DNA from: Motacilla alba alba
Lineage: Eukaryota > Chordata > Aves > Passeriformes > Motacillidae
Assembly: GCF_015832195.1 (NCBI RefSeq)
Contig: NC_052046.1
Span: 32,888,911 to 32,952,910, forward strand
Length of the DNA: 64,000 bases
Direction of reading: 5' to 3'
Part shown: positions 49,110 through 60,553 of the stretch, piece after piece
How positions within the stretch are numbered: the stretch's first letter is position 1
How the letters are laid out: each line of letters begins with the position of its first letter
Notes under the pieces: model-generated
Told to the model about the DNA's origin: nothing
Databases searched by the model: none
What the model saw: only the letters and a program-made list of their open reading frames with translations
Program-made: the position numbers and the translations under genes

Positions 49110-50963
49110 GTAAGTACAAGTCTTATTTTATTTGTTCAAGTTGAGACAACCTTCGATATCTCAGTCCTGATGTAAAAAACAATACTCTTGTTAGAAGCCG
49201 CACTTCTTTTTACTTCATTTAAGGTAATGTTTAGATAGGTTGAATCTAGAATAAAAATCAAATGTTTTGTAAAGGAAATCTCTCTAAAGAGCTTGGAATG
49301 AAAACTTGATCCTCTCCTTCAGGTAGTAAAAATTACTTGTAGACAAAATTAATAAATTAGTTTCATTTCTGGGTTGCTTCTCTCCTGTTTTGTCCTGAAT
49401 GACCTGTATGTGCTGTAGTGCTGGCCTTTGACACCAACATTTTAAGTTTACTTTTTTTAATCAAATGTATTTCAGTTGTGGAAAACCCATTTCTCTCACC
49501 TTTGCCTTTTTCACAAGTAGCCATTTCCCAGTACCACTTGATTTTATCAATAGGTGTGATGTGGTAGTGCACATAAAGAGGTAGAAAGACTTCAAGGGAT
49601 TCATAGGTAGCAGTGATCCTTAGTGTCACAAATCAGCCCTAATTGCAAACAAAAATACTGTGTTACTTTCTACATTTTTAGTGTTTTTATAGGAAGCACT
49701 AGTACTATATATTTATCACTCATAATACTACTCCTGCTGCCAGTGTTTCTGGTTTTTTTGCAGTGGAGTTGTTCATATGTTCAATGTTTGATAAAAAATA
49801 GACTTGAATACATAAATTAAATCACCTGTAAGAGAATTTATTAATTCAGTTTTCAGATTAAAGTATGCCACCATCTCCTTCCACATGTTTCATAGTTTTA
49901 TAGTAATTTTTTTCCCCCAAAAGTCCTGGTTTTCCCGTTAGCATTTAGGACTCCTGATTCATTTTAAAACATTCCAGATGCTTTATTCACTGACAGATTC
50001 CTTTTGAAGAGAAATTTTTTTCTACCTATTGTACTTTCAATTTTTATTAAAGCAGAATATGGCAAATGCCCAAAATATTACAAGACAATGAGCCAATCTT
50101 GAGTGAATACCTTATTATGGGCAACTTTCTTTATATTACTGTTATATGCCAGATTATGTCTTGGTATCTGTTTCTATGCTCAGTTTAGTAAAACTGTAAA
50201 ACATAATAGATGTAACCTTTCCATGTCCCTCCCATTGTGGCTGTTGCTGCATACTGGTGGGTTAGGTTACTCACTTCTCTGCTGAACAGCTCAGGCTGCC
50301 TGCTTTCATGGGCAGTTCTTTCAGTGGATGCTGACCATTAAATAAAAAATCATCACAAGTGATTGAGGTAGAAGTTTTACTCCATGCTTTAACAAGTAAG
50401 AGGCCAAAGGATTTGTTGCCAGAACCCAGATCAACAAGAGAATTCATGGTTACTCTAGTGCTCTACTCATATCTCATCATACTCAGTTTAGAAATACCTG
50501 ACCTTCACATTTTATCATTAGCCTGCTCTGGTAAGAGCAGCTGCATAGCATCTGTACTAGCAAATTACATTATTCGTGTTAGCCCTCTGGTTCTAATCCA
50601 GTGCAGAAAAGTGACTAATAATAATGGCAGCAAGAAGGCTGTTAAAATGATGCACTTACAAATGTACCTCATTTAGAAAGCCACTGTTTGTAGTCCAGAC
50701 CTTTGTCATCCATTTCAGCAAAACTGACCAAAACATAATAATCAAAAAAGATAGACAGAAAGACAGGAATTTGATTTAAAAGGCAAATATATAAGTGAGT
50801 AAGGGAAAGGTAGGGTATATGGTTCTTACTTTATTTTTCTTTGTTTTGTTTGTTTTTGTTTGGTTGGTTTTTTGTTTGTTTTGGGTTTTTTTTTTGTTGG
50901 TTTGTTCGTTTGTTTTTATGTTACATTTGTACATGAGAAAAGGAAACTATATTTCTCCAATAT
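49110..50963 (+). other. SNCAIP: SNCAIP intron 2, 5' part
   Basis: Starts with GTAAGT. AT-rich, with no exon or nameable repeat until a (GTTT)n tract at about 50830-50916. The open frames here are short and unsupported. Confidence 0.6.
50830..50916. repeat. (GTTT)n / T-G-rich simple repeat
   Basis: GTTTTGTTTG, GGTTGGTT and GTTTGTTT units. It is similar in composition to the tract at 2320-2432 and immediately left of a CR1 tail. Confidence 0.88.
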
Positions 50964-51077
50964 CATGGAATCCTAGAATTGTTTTGGTTGAAAGGGACAT
51001 TGGAAGGTCATTCAGTTCCAATCTTCCTGTCATAGGCAGGGATAGCTTCCACTAGATCAGGTTGTTCCAAGGCTCAT
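50964..51077 (-). mobile_element. CR1 LINE 3' tail, antisense, left part of a split copy
   Basis: Reverse-complement CR1 terminus: 'TCATGGAATCCTAGAATTG', 'GGTTGAAAGGGACATTGGAA', 'TCCACTAGATCAGGTTGTTC'. It stops at 51077, where an LTR-like element begins. The CR1 sequence resumes in the expected place at about 52610. Confidence 0.88.
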
Positions 51078-52605
51078 TGTGATGGGTTGACATTGACTGG
51101 TCATCAGGTGCCCACCAAGCCACTCTTGTCAGTCCTACTCCATAAAGAAACTTGTGCTTTAAGGAGAGGGACACCACTTATCAGTTAGTGTAATAGGAAA
51201 AAAAGACTCTTCTTGATGATATTAATTTATTGTCAATCAAAGAGCATAGGATGATGAGAAACAAGGACTAATCTAAAAGCATCTTTTCCCTACCCCTCCC
51301 TCTTCGCAGTCTCAAATTCACTCCTCAGTGCTTTGCCTTGCCACCTCAATAAGCACAGGGGGATGGGGGAGGATGGGGTTTCCATTCGGGTTAGGTATTA
51401 GTTTGAAAGCAAACCAGTGGGAGATCCCAAGTCAGAAATACAATTTAATAGGAAAATTAAAATAAATGCAATAATACAGCAACACTTGACAGAATCCGAA
51501 TATAACCTGACACCCTGTGGGTCAGGGTGTTGGTAGCAGTCTGATTAAATGGTGGCTGCAGTCCTCTTGAAGTGATAGATGTGGTTCTGTTGAATCAGTG
51601 ATCCTGTAGAAGGGCTTAATCTTCCTCCAAAGATCTCGTGGTTGTTATAGTGCTCTTGTCCTCTGGGAATTCAGTGGATAAAACTGTCTGTTGTGTTCCA
51701 AACTTATGATCATATCCAGGTAGGAATGCTTGAATCCTCCTTCTGGGTGGAGCATCTCACAATGGATGATGTAATTTTATCAGTCTTGCAGTGAGACTTG
51801 ATGGCCCATTAGCAGCAGATCCTGGAGTTGTCAGGGATGACTCATCCCTGGAGTTGTCAGGGAAGAGTCATGAAGTAGATAAGGAGGACTACCTGGTTTT
51901 AACAGCTTATGAAGATGGTGGTAGAATACACTTTTGGGTACATCTTACATTGTAACCTAAGACAGGTTATCACAGAGTGTCTCTGCTGTTCCCTCCTCAT
52001 CCTCTTCATGCCTGCAGCAGTGTAGGATCCCACCCACAGAAGGCAATCCTCTGTGAACTTCTCCAGTGTGAGTTCTTCCCAAGGACCAGCATTTTTCATG
52101 GACTGCACCAGCATGCATCCTTTCCATGAGATAGAATCCTTCAGGAGCAGACTGCAGCATGGGTCTCACACAGGATCACAGTTCCTGCCAGAAAACCCGC
52201 TCCAATGTGGTCTCCTCTCCACAAGAATTAGTTCCTGCCAGGACCCTGTTCCAGCACTGTCTTTCTGCTGGCTGCAGATTTCTTCAGGACACATCACACA
52301 CTCCAGTGTGAGGTCCTCTGTGGACTGAAGGCTGGATATCTTGGGTATCTGCTCTACTGTGGTGTTCTCCTATGACTGCAGGGGACTGTCTGCTACAGCA
52401 TCTGGAACTCTGCCTTCCCCTACTTCTTCACTGCCCTTGGTATCTCACATTTTATTGTTCCTCCCTCCCAGCTGCTTTTATGCAGCGGTTTTTACCCTTT
52501 TTTAAGTCTGTTATCCTAGAGGTGCTACCAACATCTCTGATGGTCTCAGCCTTTGCCAGCAGCCAGCCTCCGCTCTTAGTTTGCCACATAGACCAAATAC
52601 AATCA
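51078..52605. mobile_element. avian LTR-type element inserted into CR1 (family A)
   Basis: Begins TGTGATGGGTTGACATTGAC exactly at the break in the CR1 copy and ends near CAATCA at about 52605, just before CR1 resumes. Internal phrases (CTCCAGTGTGAGTTCTTCCC, TCCAGCACTG, ATGACTGCAGGGGACTGTC, GTTATCCTAGAGGTGCTACC) match the partial copy at 46.3-46.8 kb. TG...CA ends and a length of about 1.5 kb fit a solo LTR of an avian endogenous retrovirus. No gag, pol or env sequence is present. A clear target-site duplication was not found. The 133-residue frame at 52372-52773 spans LTR and CR1 and is not a gene. Confidence 0.65.
51823..51866. repeat. short direct repeat inside the LTR-like element
   Basis: CTGGAGTTGTCAGGGA occurs twice, about 23 bp apart, with diverged flanks (ATGACTCAT against AGAGTCATG). 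It is a small internal duplication. Confidence 0.75.
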
Positions 52606-53870
52606 TGTGTAGTGGGCATCCACAACTTCTCTGGGCAACCTGTTGCAGTGTCTCACTACCCTCATTGTAAAAAATGTCCTTGTCATATTCAATCTAAATT
52701 GATGATTTTTCATTTGCCCCTTGTCCTGTCACTACAGGCCCTGGAAAACAGTCTTTCTTTATTTTTCTTATAAGCCTCCTGTGTATATTGGAAGGCTGTA
52801 AGAAAGTCTCCCTGCAGCCACCTGTTCTCCAGGATGAAGAATCCAAACTCTCTCTCAGCCTTACTTCACAGACGAGGTGGCCTAGGCACCTAGCTATTTT
52901 CATGATCTTTTTCTGGATGCACTGAACATGTCCATGTCATTTTTGTCCCAGTGGAGACAGTACTCCCAGGTGGATTCTCCCAAGAATGAAGTCCATGGGA
53001 GGATTGCCTCCCTTACTCTACTGGCCAGGATATGACTGTCCTTCTGGTCTGCAAGGGAGCATTGCCAGTTTATGTCAAATTGTTCATCCTCCAGTATGCC
53101 AAGTCCTTCTCTGCAGGGATGCTCTCAATATCCGAGTCTGTATGGATACTGGGCATTGCTCTGACACATGAACACTGGATCTTCACCTTGTTGAACTTTA
53201 TGATGTTCATGGGCCCACATCACAACCTGTCCTAAGATTCCTCTGGATGGCATTCTATCCCTCCAGCAAATCAACCTCTCAGCTTGGTGTTGTGTGAAAA
53301 CTTGTACCCGATCCCGTCATCCATGGCCTTGACAAAGATATTTAATGCTATTGGTTGTAGTATGCATCTTTGAGGGACACCACTCATTGTTGAGTTTCAC
53401 TTGGAGACTGAGCTGCTGATTGTAACTCATTGGACATGGCCAATTCCTTGTCCATCTATCTGTCAAACCCATATCTCTCCAAATTAGAGGCAAGGAGGTT
53501 GTACTTGGATACAGTGTGCCAAAGGCATTACAGAAGCTGAGGCTCTCTCTGTAGCTCTCTCACTCCATTGTAGGAGGCCGCTATCTTAGTCAGGCACAAT
53601 TTTCCCTTTGTGAAGCCATGCTGGCTGTCTCTAATCACCTCTCTACCATCCATACATGTCAGCATAACTTCCAGGAGGATTTGTTCCATGCTCTTATGGG
53701 GCACTGAGGCATGGCTGACCTACTAGTAGTTCCTGGGGGCTTTCTTTTCATCCTTTTTAAGGGAGAATGTGATATCACTTTTATCCAGTCATTGGAGACT
53801 GACTGCTATGACTGTTAAAATATCATTGAGAGTGGCTTAGCAGCTACATCCACCAACTCCATCAGGGTTC
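52606..53870 (-). mobile_element. CR1 LINE, antisense, 3' UTR to RT region, right part of a split copy
   Basis: Continues the CR1 copy left at 51077, starting 'GTGGGCATCCACAACTTCTC'. It then has 'AACCTGTTGCAGTGTCTCAC', 'GGATACTGGGCATTGCTCTG', 'TTGAGGGACACCACTCATTG' and 'GTGAAGCCATGCTGGCTGTC'. It ends near 'CACCAACTCCATCAGGGTTC'. With the left piece it is about 1.4 kb of one CR1 element. It is heavily mutated, with no intact ORF2. Confidence 0.87.
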
Positions 53871-54383
53871 TGGAATGTAAATATGATGTTTATTTTATAC
53901 ACTAAGATGGTTCCATTCCTGATCTAAAGGGTATAGTGTATTTGACTGTAGTTCAGACAGCAGAACAGATTTCTGGGGCTCTTGTTTACATTAAACTAAA
54001 GTAATATTCTGTGCGCAGTAACATTAAGCAACCCAACTGAATATTTTCATTTATTTCTTCAGTAATAACTGCTCACAGAAAAGAAAGAGGGAAAAAAGGC
54101 CTTTAGGTTGCACTAAATAATAGATACATTATCAAATGTATGTTTTATGCTTTCACCTTTTGCTATTTCTCCTGATTTTGACAATTAATTTATTCGTGCT
54201 CTGAAGTTTTATGCTGTTGGTATGGTTACCTGAAGGTTTCCTAACCGTTTGGTTGGAATGCAGGATTTATATTGCACTGGCAATTGGAGGAAATTGAAAC
54301 AATTTTATTTTTTAGTTTACAGAAATAGTACTAGATAACCTCATCATAACCAGAGTTCCTCATGTTAAGATTCTTGTAAACTG

Positions 54384-54470
54384 TTAGAGATTGAGTGTAT
54401 AGATAACACTCAATCTCTAATTGATCATTCTGATCATTCTGATCGTTCTCTCATCACTCTGATCATTCTC
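54384..54470. repeat. 15-bp inverted repeat plus degenerate GATCATTCT array
   Basis: TTAGAGATTGAGTGT (54384-54398) and its exact reverse complement (54406-54420) are separated by 7 nt. Four to five GATCATTCT-like 9-mers follow at once to about 54470. Confidence 0.88.
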
Positions 54471-55023
54471 TTAGCTCTGTATGAATGAAAGCCAGGCTCA
54501 ATGGTGCCAGTGTAAGACTGCACCTGATTTAAAGGTTTGTGAAATGGCAAGTGCAGCAATTGAGTTTGAATCTAAGTAAACAGCTGTTGAATCATCAGGA
54601 ATTTTGGAACAGCTTTAAAAACTTCTTCTGAGTCCTTGCCTGGCAGGGAAGACAAGTCTTTGTGTGGTCAGGAGTATGCCCAAGCTGCAAGCCTCCCATT
54701 TACTCAACAGAGGGCCCCTCCTGAGCCTGCTGCACCCTTCCTTGGCCACAGAAGAGCTGGGTCACCTCTCAGGCTCACACACAGCCAGACTTTGCCTACC
54801 CAGCCACCAGTCCTGCTGGGCTCAGTGTGTGGAGTCCTTCGTTGCTGTGCAGTCACAATCATTAGCTGCAGCATTGATTTATTTACTATCCAGCTGAAGC
54901 TCTCTCTTATATCTATTTTTTCTTCCTGTCTCCCATTCCAAAATGAAGCAAAATGCAGATGTCCACTGGGTTGTTCATAGGAAGTGTTGGTTTCAGACAG
55001 ACATTTTGTACTCCTAACAGTGT

Positions 55024-55099
55024 TAGTAGTGTCTATATAGGTCCCCTTTTAAGCTACTATATAGTAGTGTCTATATAGGTCCCCTTTTAGCTTTTAAGC
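55024..55099. repeat. 38-bp direct tandem duplication
   Basis: A unit containing TAGTAGTGTCTATATAGGTC and CCCTTTTA is repeated with period 38. The second copy diverges at its right end. Confidence 0.88.
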
Positions 55100-58000
55100 T
55101 AAAGTGAAGAATAACATATTGCCTCTATAAAATGCACAACACATAGCACAAATAACGTAACTGGTGCTCCAAAGATGTTCATCACAGCTGTAAGAAAGAC
55201 ATTTAGTTTGAGGAGGTGATATTTCCCACATGCACCATACCAGTCTAATCTCTTTCCTTCTCTGTTTTTTGTTTGGAAGCTGCTTAAATTGACACTAATC
55301 TTCCTACAACATGAGGCCAAGTATTATTACTTTACTTTTTCTCAATGGATCTTGCTATTTCCAAATAAATGTCTCAGAAATGTGATGACATTGTACACTT
55401 AATAAATTATTAAGAAAATGCATTGCAAATCACTAATTTAATAGGTTTTTAGTATCAATGAAACACTTTTTTCCCCACTATCACAAATCAACTGAAATGA
55501 GACTATTTACTTGGACACTTGGAAAAAAACTGCTGTAATGGAGGAAGGTGTCTGTGTTCAGTACCAAAATGAAAACAAAGAGCTGTGCATTTAGGATCAG
55601 GACGGAGTCATTGTTGGTGGTAAATTATTTGAGTTCTGATACTGCAAACAGTTGGATGTGGTCCTTCATGCTTTGGGGGAGTCATGGTTATGACAATGTG
55701 GTCTGAGAGTCACACTATGCATACAACTTTGCATTTTGACTCCATTTAGGATGCAGCAGAATGTTGAAAAGTAACTTTTGTTTCTTAATTTATTTGGGGT
55801 TTTTACTATCTTCTGTAATATTTCTCTGCTACTACTCATGATCAGTTATTTCTTCTTTCTGATACTTCTAGAACATAAGTGCATGTGCAAGTGGTGGACA
55901 AGTGGCACAGACGAGAATAGCACTATTAAAGATATTTTTTCTCATGTGTTTTGTTTAAAATTCATTCATTAAAACTTGAAAACTGTGTGAAATTTGAAAG
56001 GTTAACATTGGCATTAATTCAGATTCTGTAGTGCAGTGCTACATAATGAACAAATGTATTGTATTATAAGAGAAGTCCCGTTTTTCTCTGAATTAGTAGT
56101 GTCTGTTGGAAAAATATCTGTGAATATCTTGCATTTGCATGGGATACCTGCTACTGCTTCTTGTCTGCTATCTTGTTGATACTGCTCTTCCATCTTACAA
56201 AGTTCTTTAGGAGCTTACTAGAATTCACTATTTCGGCAGGCCTTAAATGCAGAAAAGGAACCCAGACCTCAAACAATAATCAAAAATTCCATTGCATGTG
56301 TTATCTTAGGAACAAGCTCTTAGTTTGTTACTGAATGTCACCATCAACAACAAGAGACTTTAATTAAATACCAAAGATCACAGTAAGCATTGACTAAGGA
56401 AGTAACACTGTGCTCAGCTCTTACATTGTCTGTTGTGTCCTTGGGCATGGCCCTCAGCTCTGGCTGGAGTGGTTACTCCAATGGTGAAACGTGAGTAGTG
56501 GTGTTTAATTTCGCATGCAAAAAAATTTTGAAATTATTGAATGAAGACTTGGAAGTAATTAATTTTAAATGCAGTTGAATTAGCATTAAGTCTTAAATTC
56601 TGGTCCAAGGAAGAGTTGCAATCTCAACTTTTTTTGATGTCCTATGTAACCTTGAAATTTACAGTTGAAGAAAGCATTACTGATTGTTAGATCTGGGGCT
56701 AGATATGTGAGAAATCAGTTCTAGTGGGAATGGATTGTTTTTATGGTTGGGAAAGGTCCACTTGAAAAAGTAATTTTATTTTTTTCATGGACCAAAAGCT
56801 GGTTCTTTACATTTTAACCACAAAATACAGTAGGCAGAAATGTAAATTTGCAGAAGTATTTTTGAGAACAGAGGTAAGTGGGAGGAAATCTGCTACTGAA
56901 ATCAAACCAATATTATTAAAATGCATAACAAATTTATAAACATTCAATAGATTTTTGGTGGTGGGATGACTAACTGAATACATTTTAGAGCAATGTTGAA
57001 ACAGAAAAAAAATCTGGTTTTCCAAGAAAGAGCAGGAAAAAGACAAAAAGAAAGATGGCTTTCTGTGTTTGAAGTTGCCTGACAAAATACATAGCAATAG
57101 AATACAAAAGGCCTCTTTCTAATTGAATTACAAACTGTGTAATAGTTTAAACTGCAACAGCTGGTCTTATGAAGCTACCATATTCCTTAGAGACATGCTC
57201 CTTGGATTCTTTTAAGAATCTTACTAGACCAGTTCAACATTGCATTCTAAGTCTTTGTGCTGAAATAGCAAGATGTATGGCTTAACAGCTCAGGCTTTAT
57301 TAAACAATAACTAGAGTGAAGCACAGCACATGGTGTTTGTCCATGTATTAATTTGTCTTTAGTAGCATCCTTCTCCCTGTCTCAGCTCTGTTCTTTTTTG
57401 CTGTAGGCTGTCATATCCTAAAGCAGTCACAGCCTTATAGACAAACCCTTATTTAATAGGGATTGGAATCACGGGGTAGTTCTGAAGTGCTGCTACATAT
57501 TTTAATTAGTAAGTTCAGTGTTGATCCTGTGAATACTTACAAGGGTTTCTTCTTGTGGTTGAGGTTTCTCAATACATCCCTGAATTAGGTTGGCAAGAGA
57601 AAAAGTAGGGCCTGGGAGGTTTTCTAGGCTTAATGAAGTAACTGCAGTCATTTGAGTAACAGTCTTAAACTTGCACCAGAAGAGTACATTACTCTGCAAC
57701 TGGCAACATGAGCTTGAATTTAGATTATTTTGAAGGAGATTGCCAGCTGTGCTTTAGAAACATGTCAAACACCGAATGACAAACTGTCAGCAAAACCGAA
57801 GACAATGTATCACCATTTCTTTTTTTTGTGTGTGGAAAGTTTGTATGGTTTTATATGTAGTTGTTTTGCTTCATTGGTCAACACCACACCAACTAAAAAT
57901 ATCTGTTTCTTTGAAAACATATGGTGTTTTCTTAGAAAAATTTCAGTTGTGCTAATCCTAAATTTTTTTTTCTATTTAAGTTTCCAAAATACTGTTTTTA

Positions 58001-58874
58001 TAGGGGTTTTTTTTATATAAGCAAAGTAATTGATATTTCTTTCACAAACATAATGATTTTCATTTGCTTAAGTGGAGATTCCTGTAACATTTAAGCATTT
58101 GATTAAGAAAGACTTGCTATAAAGCAACTGCATATCAGAATGTATGGTTTTATAACCCTGGATCCTATGTTTTTCTAGAGGTATTCCACAGGTTTATAAA
58201 CTAAAAAATTCTGTTTAGTGAAATACCTATGGCACCTCTGTTTTTTTTTTTTTCATTTTTGAATGGTTAATCTGGAGAATAACATGCTGATTCATATTAG
58301 ATGTGTATTATTCCGTAAATATTTTATTTACATCAAAATAATAGTACAAGTTTGCTTTAATAAAGCCCAGGTTAGAGAAATAAGCCTGTTGTCTGATATG
58401 TTTGTGTACACACCCCCTTCTCCGGAATAAAATCTCTGCACTGCAGATATTCTGCATCCCTTTTACATATTGGTTTGTGACAGCTTGAATTGTAATTGTT
58501 AAGCATGGTAATTGTTGCAGTGTAACACCATAAAGGTGCACAGGTAGGCAAAGTGAGACCCTTGAAGCCTGCATGTGGTCTGACCTCCGATGTATCTCAC
58601 ATTGTGTTTGTGCCTTGAGTAAGGGTGACCTGCAGGAAGGAGAAATCTGAGGTTAGGAGGTGCTTTGCTCTGGCTTTGAAAGTCTGTTTCATATGTGGGA
58701 GACAAAAGCAGGTGCCATTTGCTTTTCTCATGCAACCTAAGACCATCAGACTGCCAGAAGCAGCCTTAGTCTGTAGATTTAGTTAGTGTCAATGACGCTT
58801 GAACCTCTTGAAAATCTTACTTTTTGTCTTTTTTAATTATTACCTCTTTACATTTTTTCTCCTTTTATTTACAG

Positions 58875-58947
58875 TATTCTGTAACTTCTCTCAAGACCAT
58901 CCCAGAATTATGTAGAAGGTGTGATTCACAAAATGAAGACAGATCAG
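58875..58947 (+). CDS. SNCAIP: synphilin-1 (SNCAIP), second coding exon, partial gene
   Basis: 73 bp encoding YSVTSLKTIPELCRRCDSQN then EDRS plus one base. It continues exon 2 in frame (phase 0 in, phase 1 out). Acceptor: a T-rich tract and TTTACAG ending at 58874. Donor: CAG|GTATGA at 58948. From memory the mammalian protein reads CDTQNEDRS here, so Thr to Ser is the only change I notice. The CRRC pair is a potential thiol cluster without known catalytic role. This N-terminal region precedes the ankyrin repeats known in synphilin-1. The next residue, completed by the following exon, lies outside the window. Confidence 0.93.
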
Positions 58948-60036
58948 GTATGATGCCCATTTTTGTCCACCCATAATATTCTAGGCTTTGTTTTAATCAT
59001 GTAAAATTTGGCAACAATAACTTCTTGGCAGTGTCCTGTTGTTTTGTTTTTTCTCATTTATGTACAGTGTTCTGGAAACATGAGTTTCTCTTTTTTCAAC
59101 AGATGTTAGTTCATTAGAAGGAAAGAAAGTTCCAAAAAAGGATTTGGCTGTATACAGATAAATGTAGGGCTTCATCTCAGCAGCTCCAAACCACAGTATG
59201 TGCAACAATTTACTTGAAAACCAGAGAAACCATTGGTGACAAGACGTAATAATGTAGGCGCCAATGAAAAAATGTTGGATACATTTACTACCCATATGGC
59301 CACGACCAGTCTGAGGGATGATGTTTTGCCAGGGTCTGAAACTGTATCAAGGATGCTACATGATAGAATCTACTCTAAGGCATACTGTAATAGTTAAGAT
59401 TAAAGCAGAGTTTTTTAGTTTAATAGTGTAAACTAAATGAAGAATCATGGCATATAGATGAGAAACAGCTGGAGACCTTCCCCCTGCCCCCTGACAAAAC
59501 ATTCAGCATTGTTTTTCACTCTGTAAATCAGATAAATCCACTTTTATTTTTCTCTTCCTGATAGAGGAGAAATGAATTGGTTAAGAGAAGCATTTTTGTT
59601 GAGCTATGAAAAGTTTATTGTGCTTTTTTGATCTTTTTATTGAACTTTTGATAATGTTGTTTCATCAAGTACTTTTATAATAGAAACAGGAGATCTGAAA
59701 TTGATGGGATGATACAAGGACTTAAGAACCATGCTCTACTTCAGCAACTTTTATTTCTATATTTCCTTTCAGACTTTTTAAAATTTCTACTGTGCTTAAC
59801 TTAAGTGGAAACTTACTCATTACTACTTCGTCTTACAGAGTTATTAGAGACCAGGTCACCACATGCCACTGTCCTTGGCAGTAAAGAGAAGCAAAGCTCT
59901 CCTTACAATACTTACTTGCATATTACTTTCACAATACTTACTTGCCTACACAGGGCACAGCAGTGATTGCACACACAGTATTACTTGTTGCAAGCAAGAG
60001 CAGGGCAGAAGTGTAATGGGTGAAGATTCCTGATGT
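58948..60036 (+). other. SNCAIP: SNCAIP intron 3, 5' part
   Basis: Begins GTATGA. AT-rich, with no recognised exon or repeat before the polypyrimidine tract. The 100-residue minus-strand frame at 58993-59295 has no supporting features. Confidence 0.55.
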
Positions 60037-60553
60037 ACCCCCCTCGAATTGCCCTATCTCCTTCTACCCCAGTCTCCCCTTCTCCTACCCCATCCTCCCT
60101 TCCATCCTCCCTTGCATACTCCCCTCTTCCCATCCTACCCCTTTACACCCTTTTATCCTTCCCCTGTCTCATCTCTATCCCTTTTCTTCTGTCTTCTTCC
60201 TTCCTTCCTCCTGGTTCTTCCCCCCTTCCTCATCCCTTCCATCCTGCCATCTTCCCTCTTTCTTACATTTCCTTCCTACTTCCTTCCTGTCTTCCTTTCT
60301 TACCCATTCTTACTCCCATTCTCCCCCTTTTCCTATTTTCACACCATTGCTCTGCACTATTCTTCTCCCACTCTTCTATCATTCCTCCTTCTCTCATGCC
60401 TCCTTCTCTCCTTCTTTCCTCATTTTCACCCACTTCTTCCCCATTCTGCTCATCCTTATTCCCTGCCATTCTCCATAGCATTTAATCCCTCATTGCCCCC
60501 CACATGCTCCCACCATTCTCTCCCATATTCCTCCTCCCATTCTTCTTTCTCCA
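60037..60553 (+). repeat. polypyrimidine tract, about 515 bp
   Basis: C/T-rich on the + (sense) strand: CCTTCC, CTCCCA, TTCTTCC and CCCATTCTC words with isolated A and G. It is degenerate rather than a single-unit microsatellite. Because stops need purines, all three + frames stay open (152, 150 and 169 residues); none is a gene. Its strand bias is opposite to that of the GGAGA array in intron 1. Confidence 0.92.

Larger units (their letters stand above)
53871..58874 (+). other. SNCAIP: SNCAIP intron 2, 3' part
   Basis: AT-rich. It holds an inverted repeat with a GATCATTCT run at 54384-54470 and a 38-bp tandem duplication at 55024-55099, listed separately. It ends in the polypyrimidine tract and ACAG acceptor of exon 3. 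No other exon is recognised. Confidence 0.55.

Noticed and set aside
52372..52773. 133-residue + frame
   Set aside because: Crosses the junction between an LTR-like element and CR1, so it cannot be an ancestral gene.
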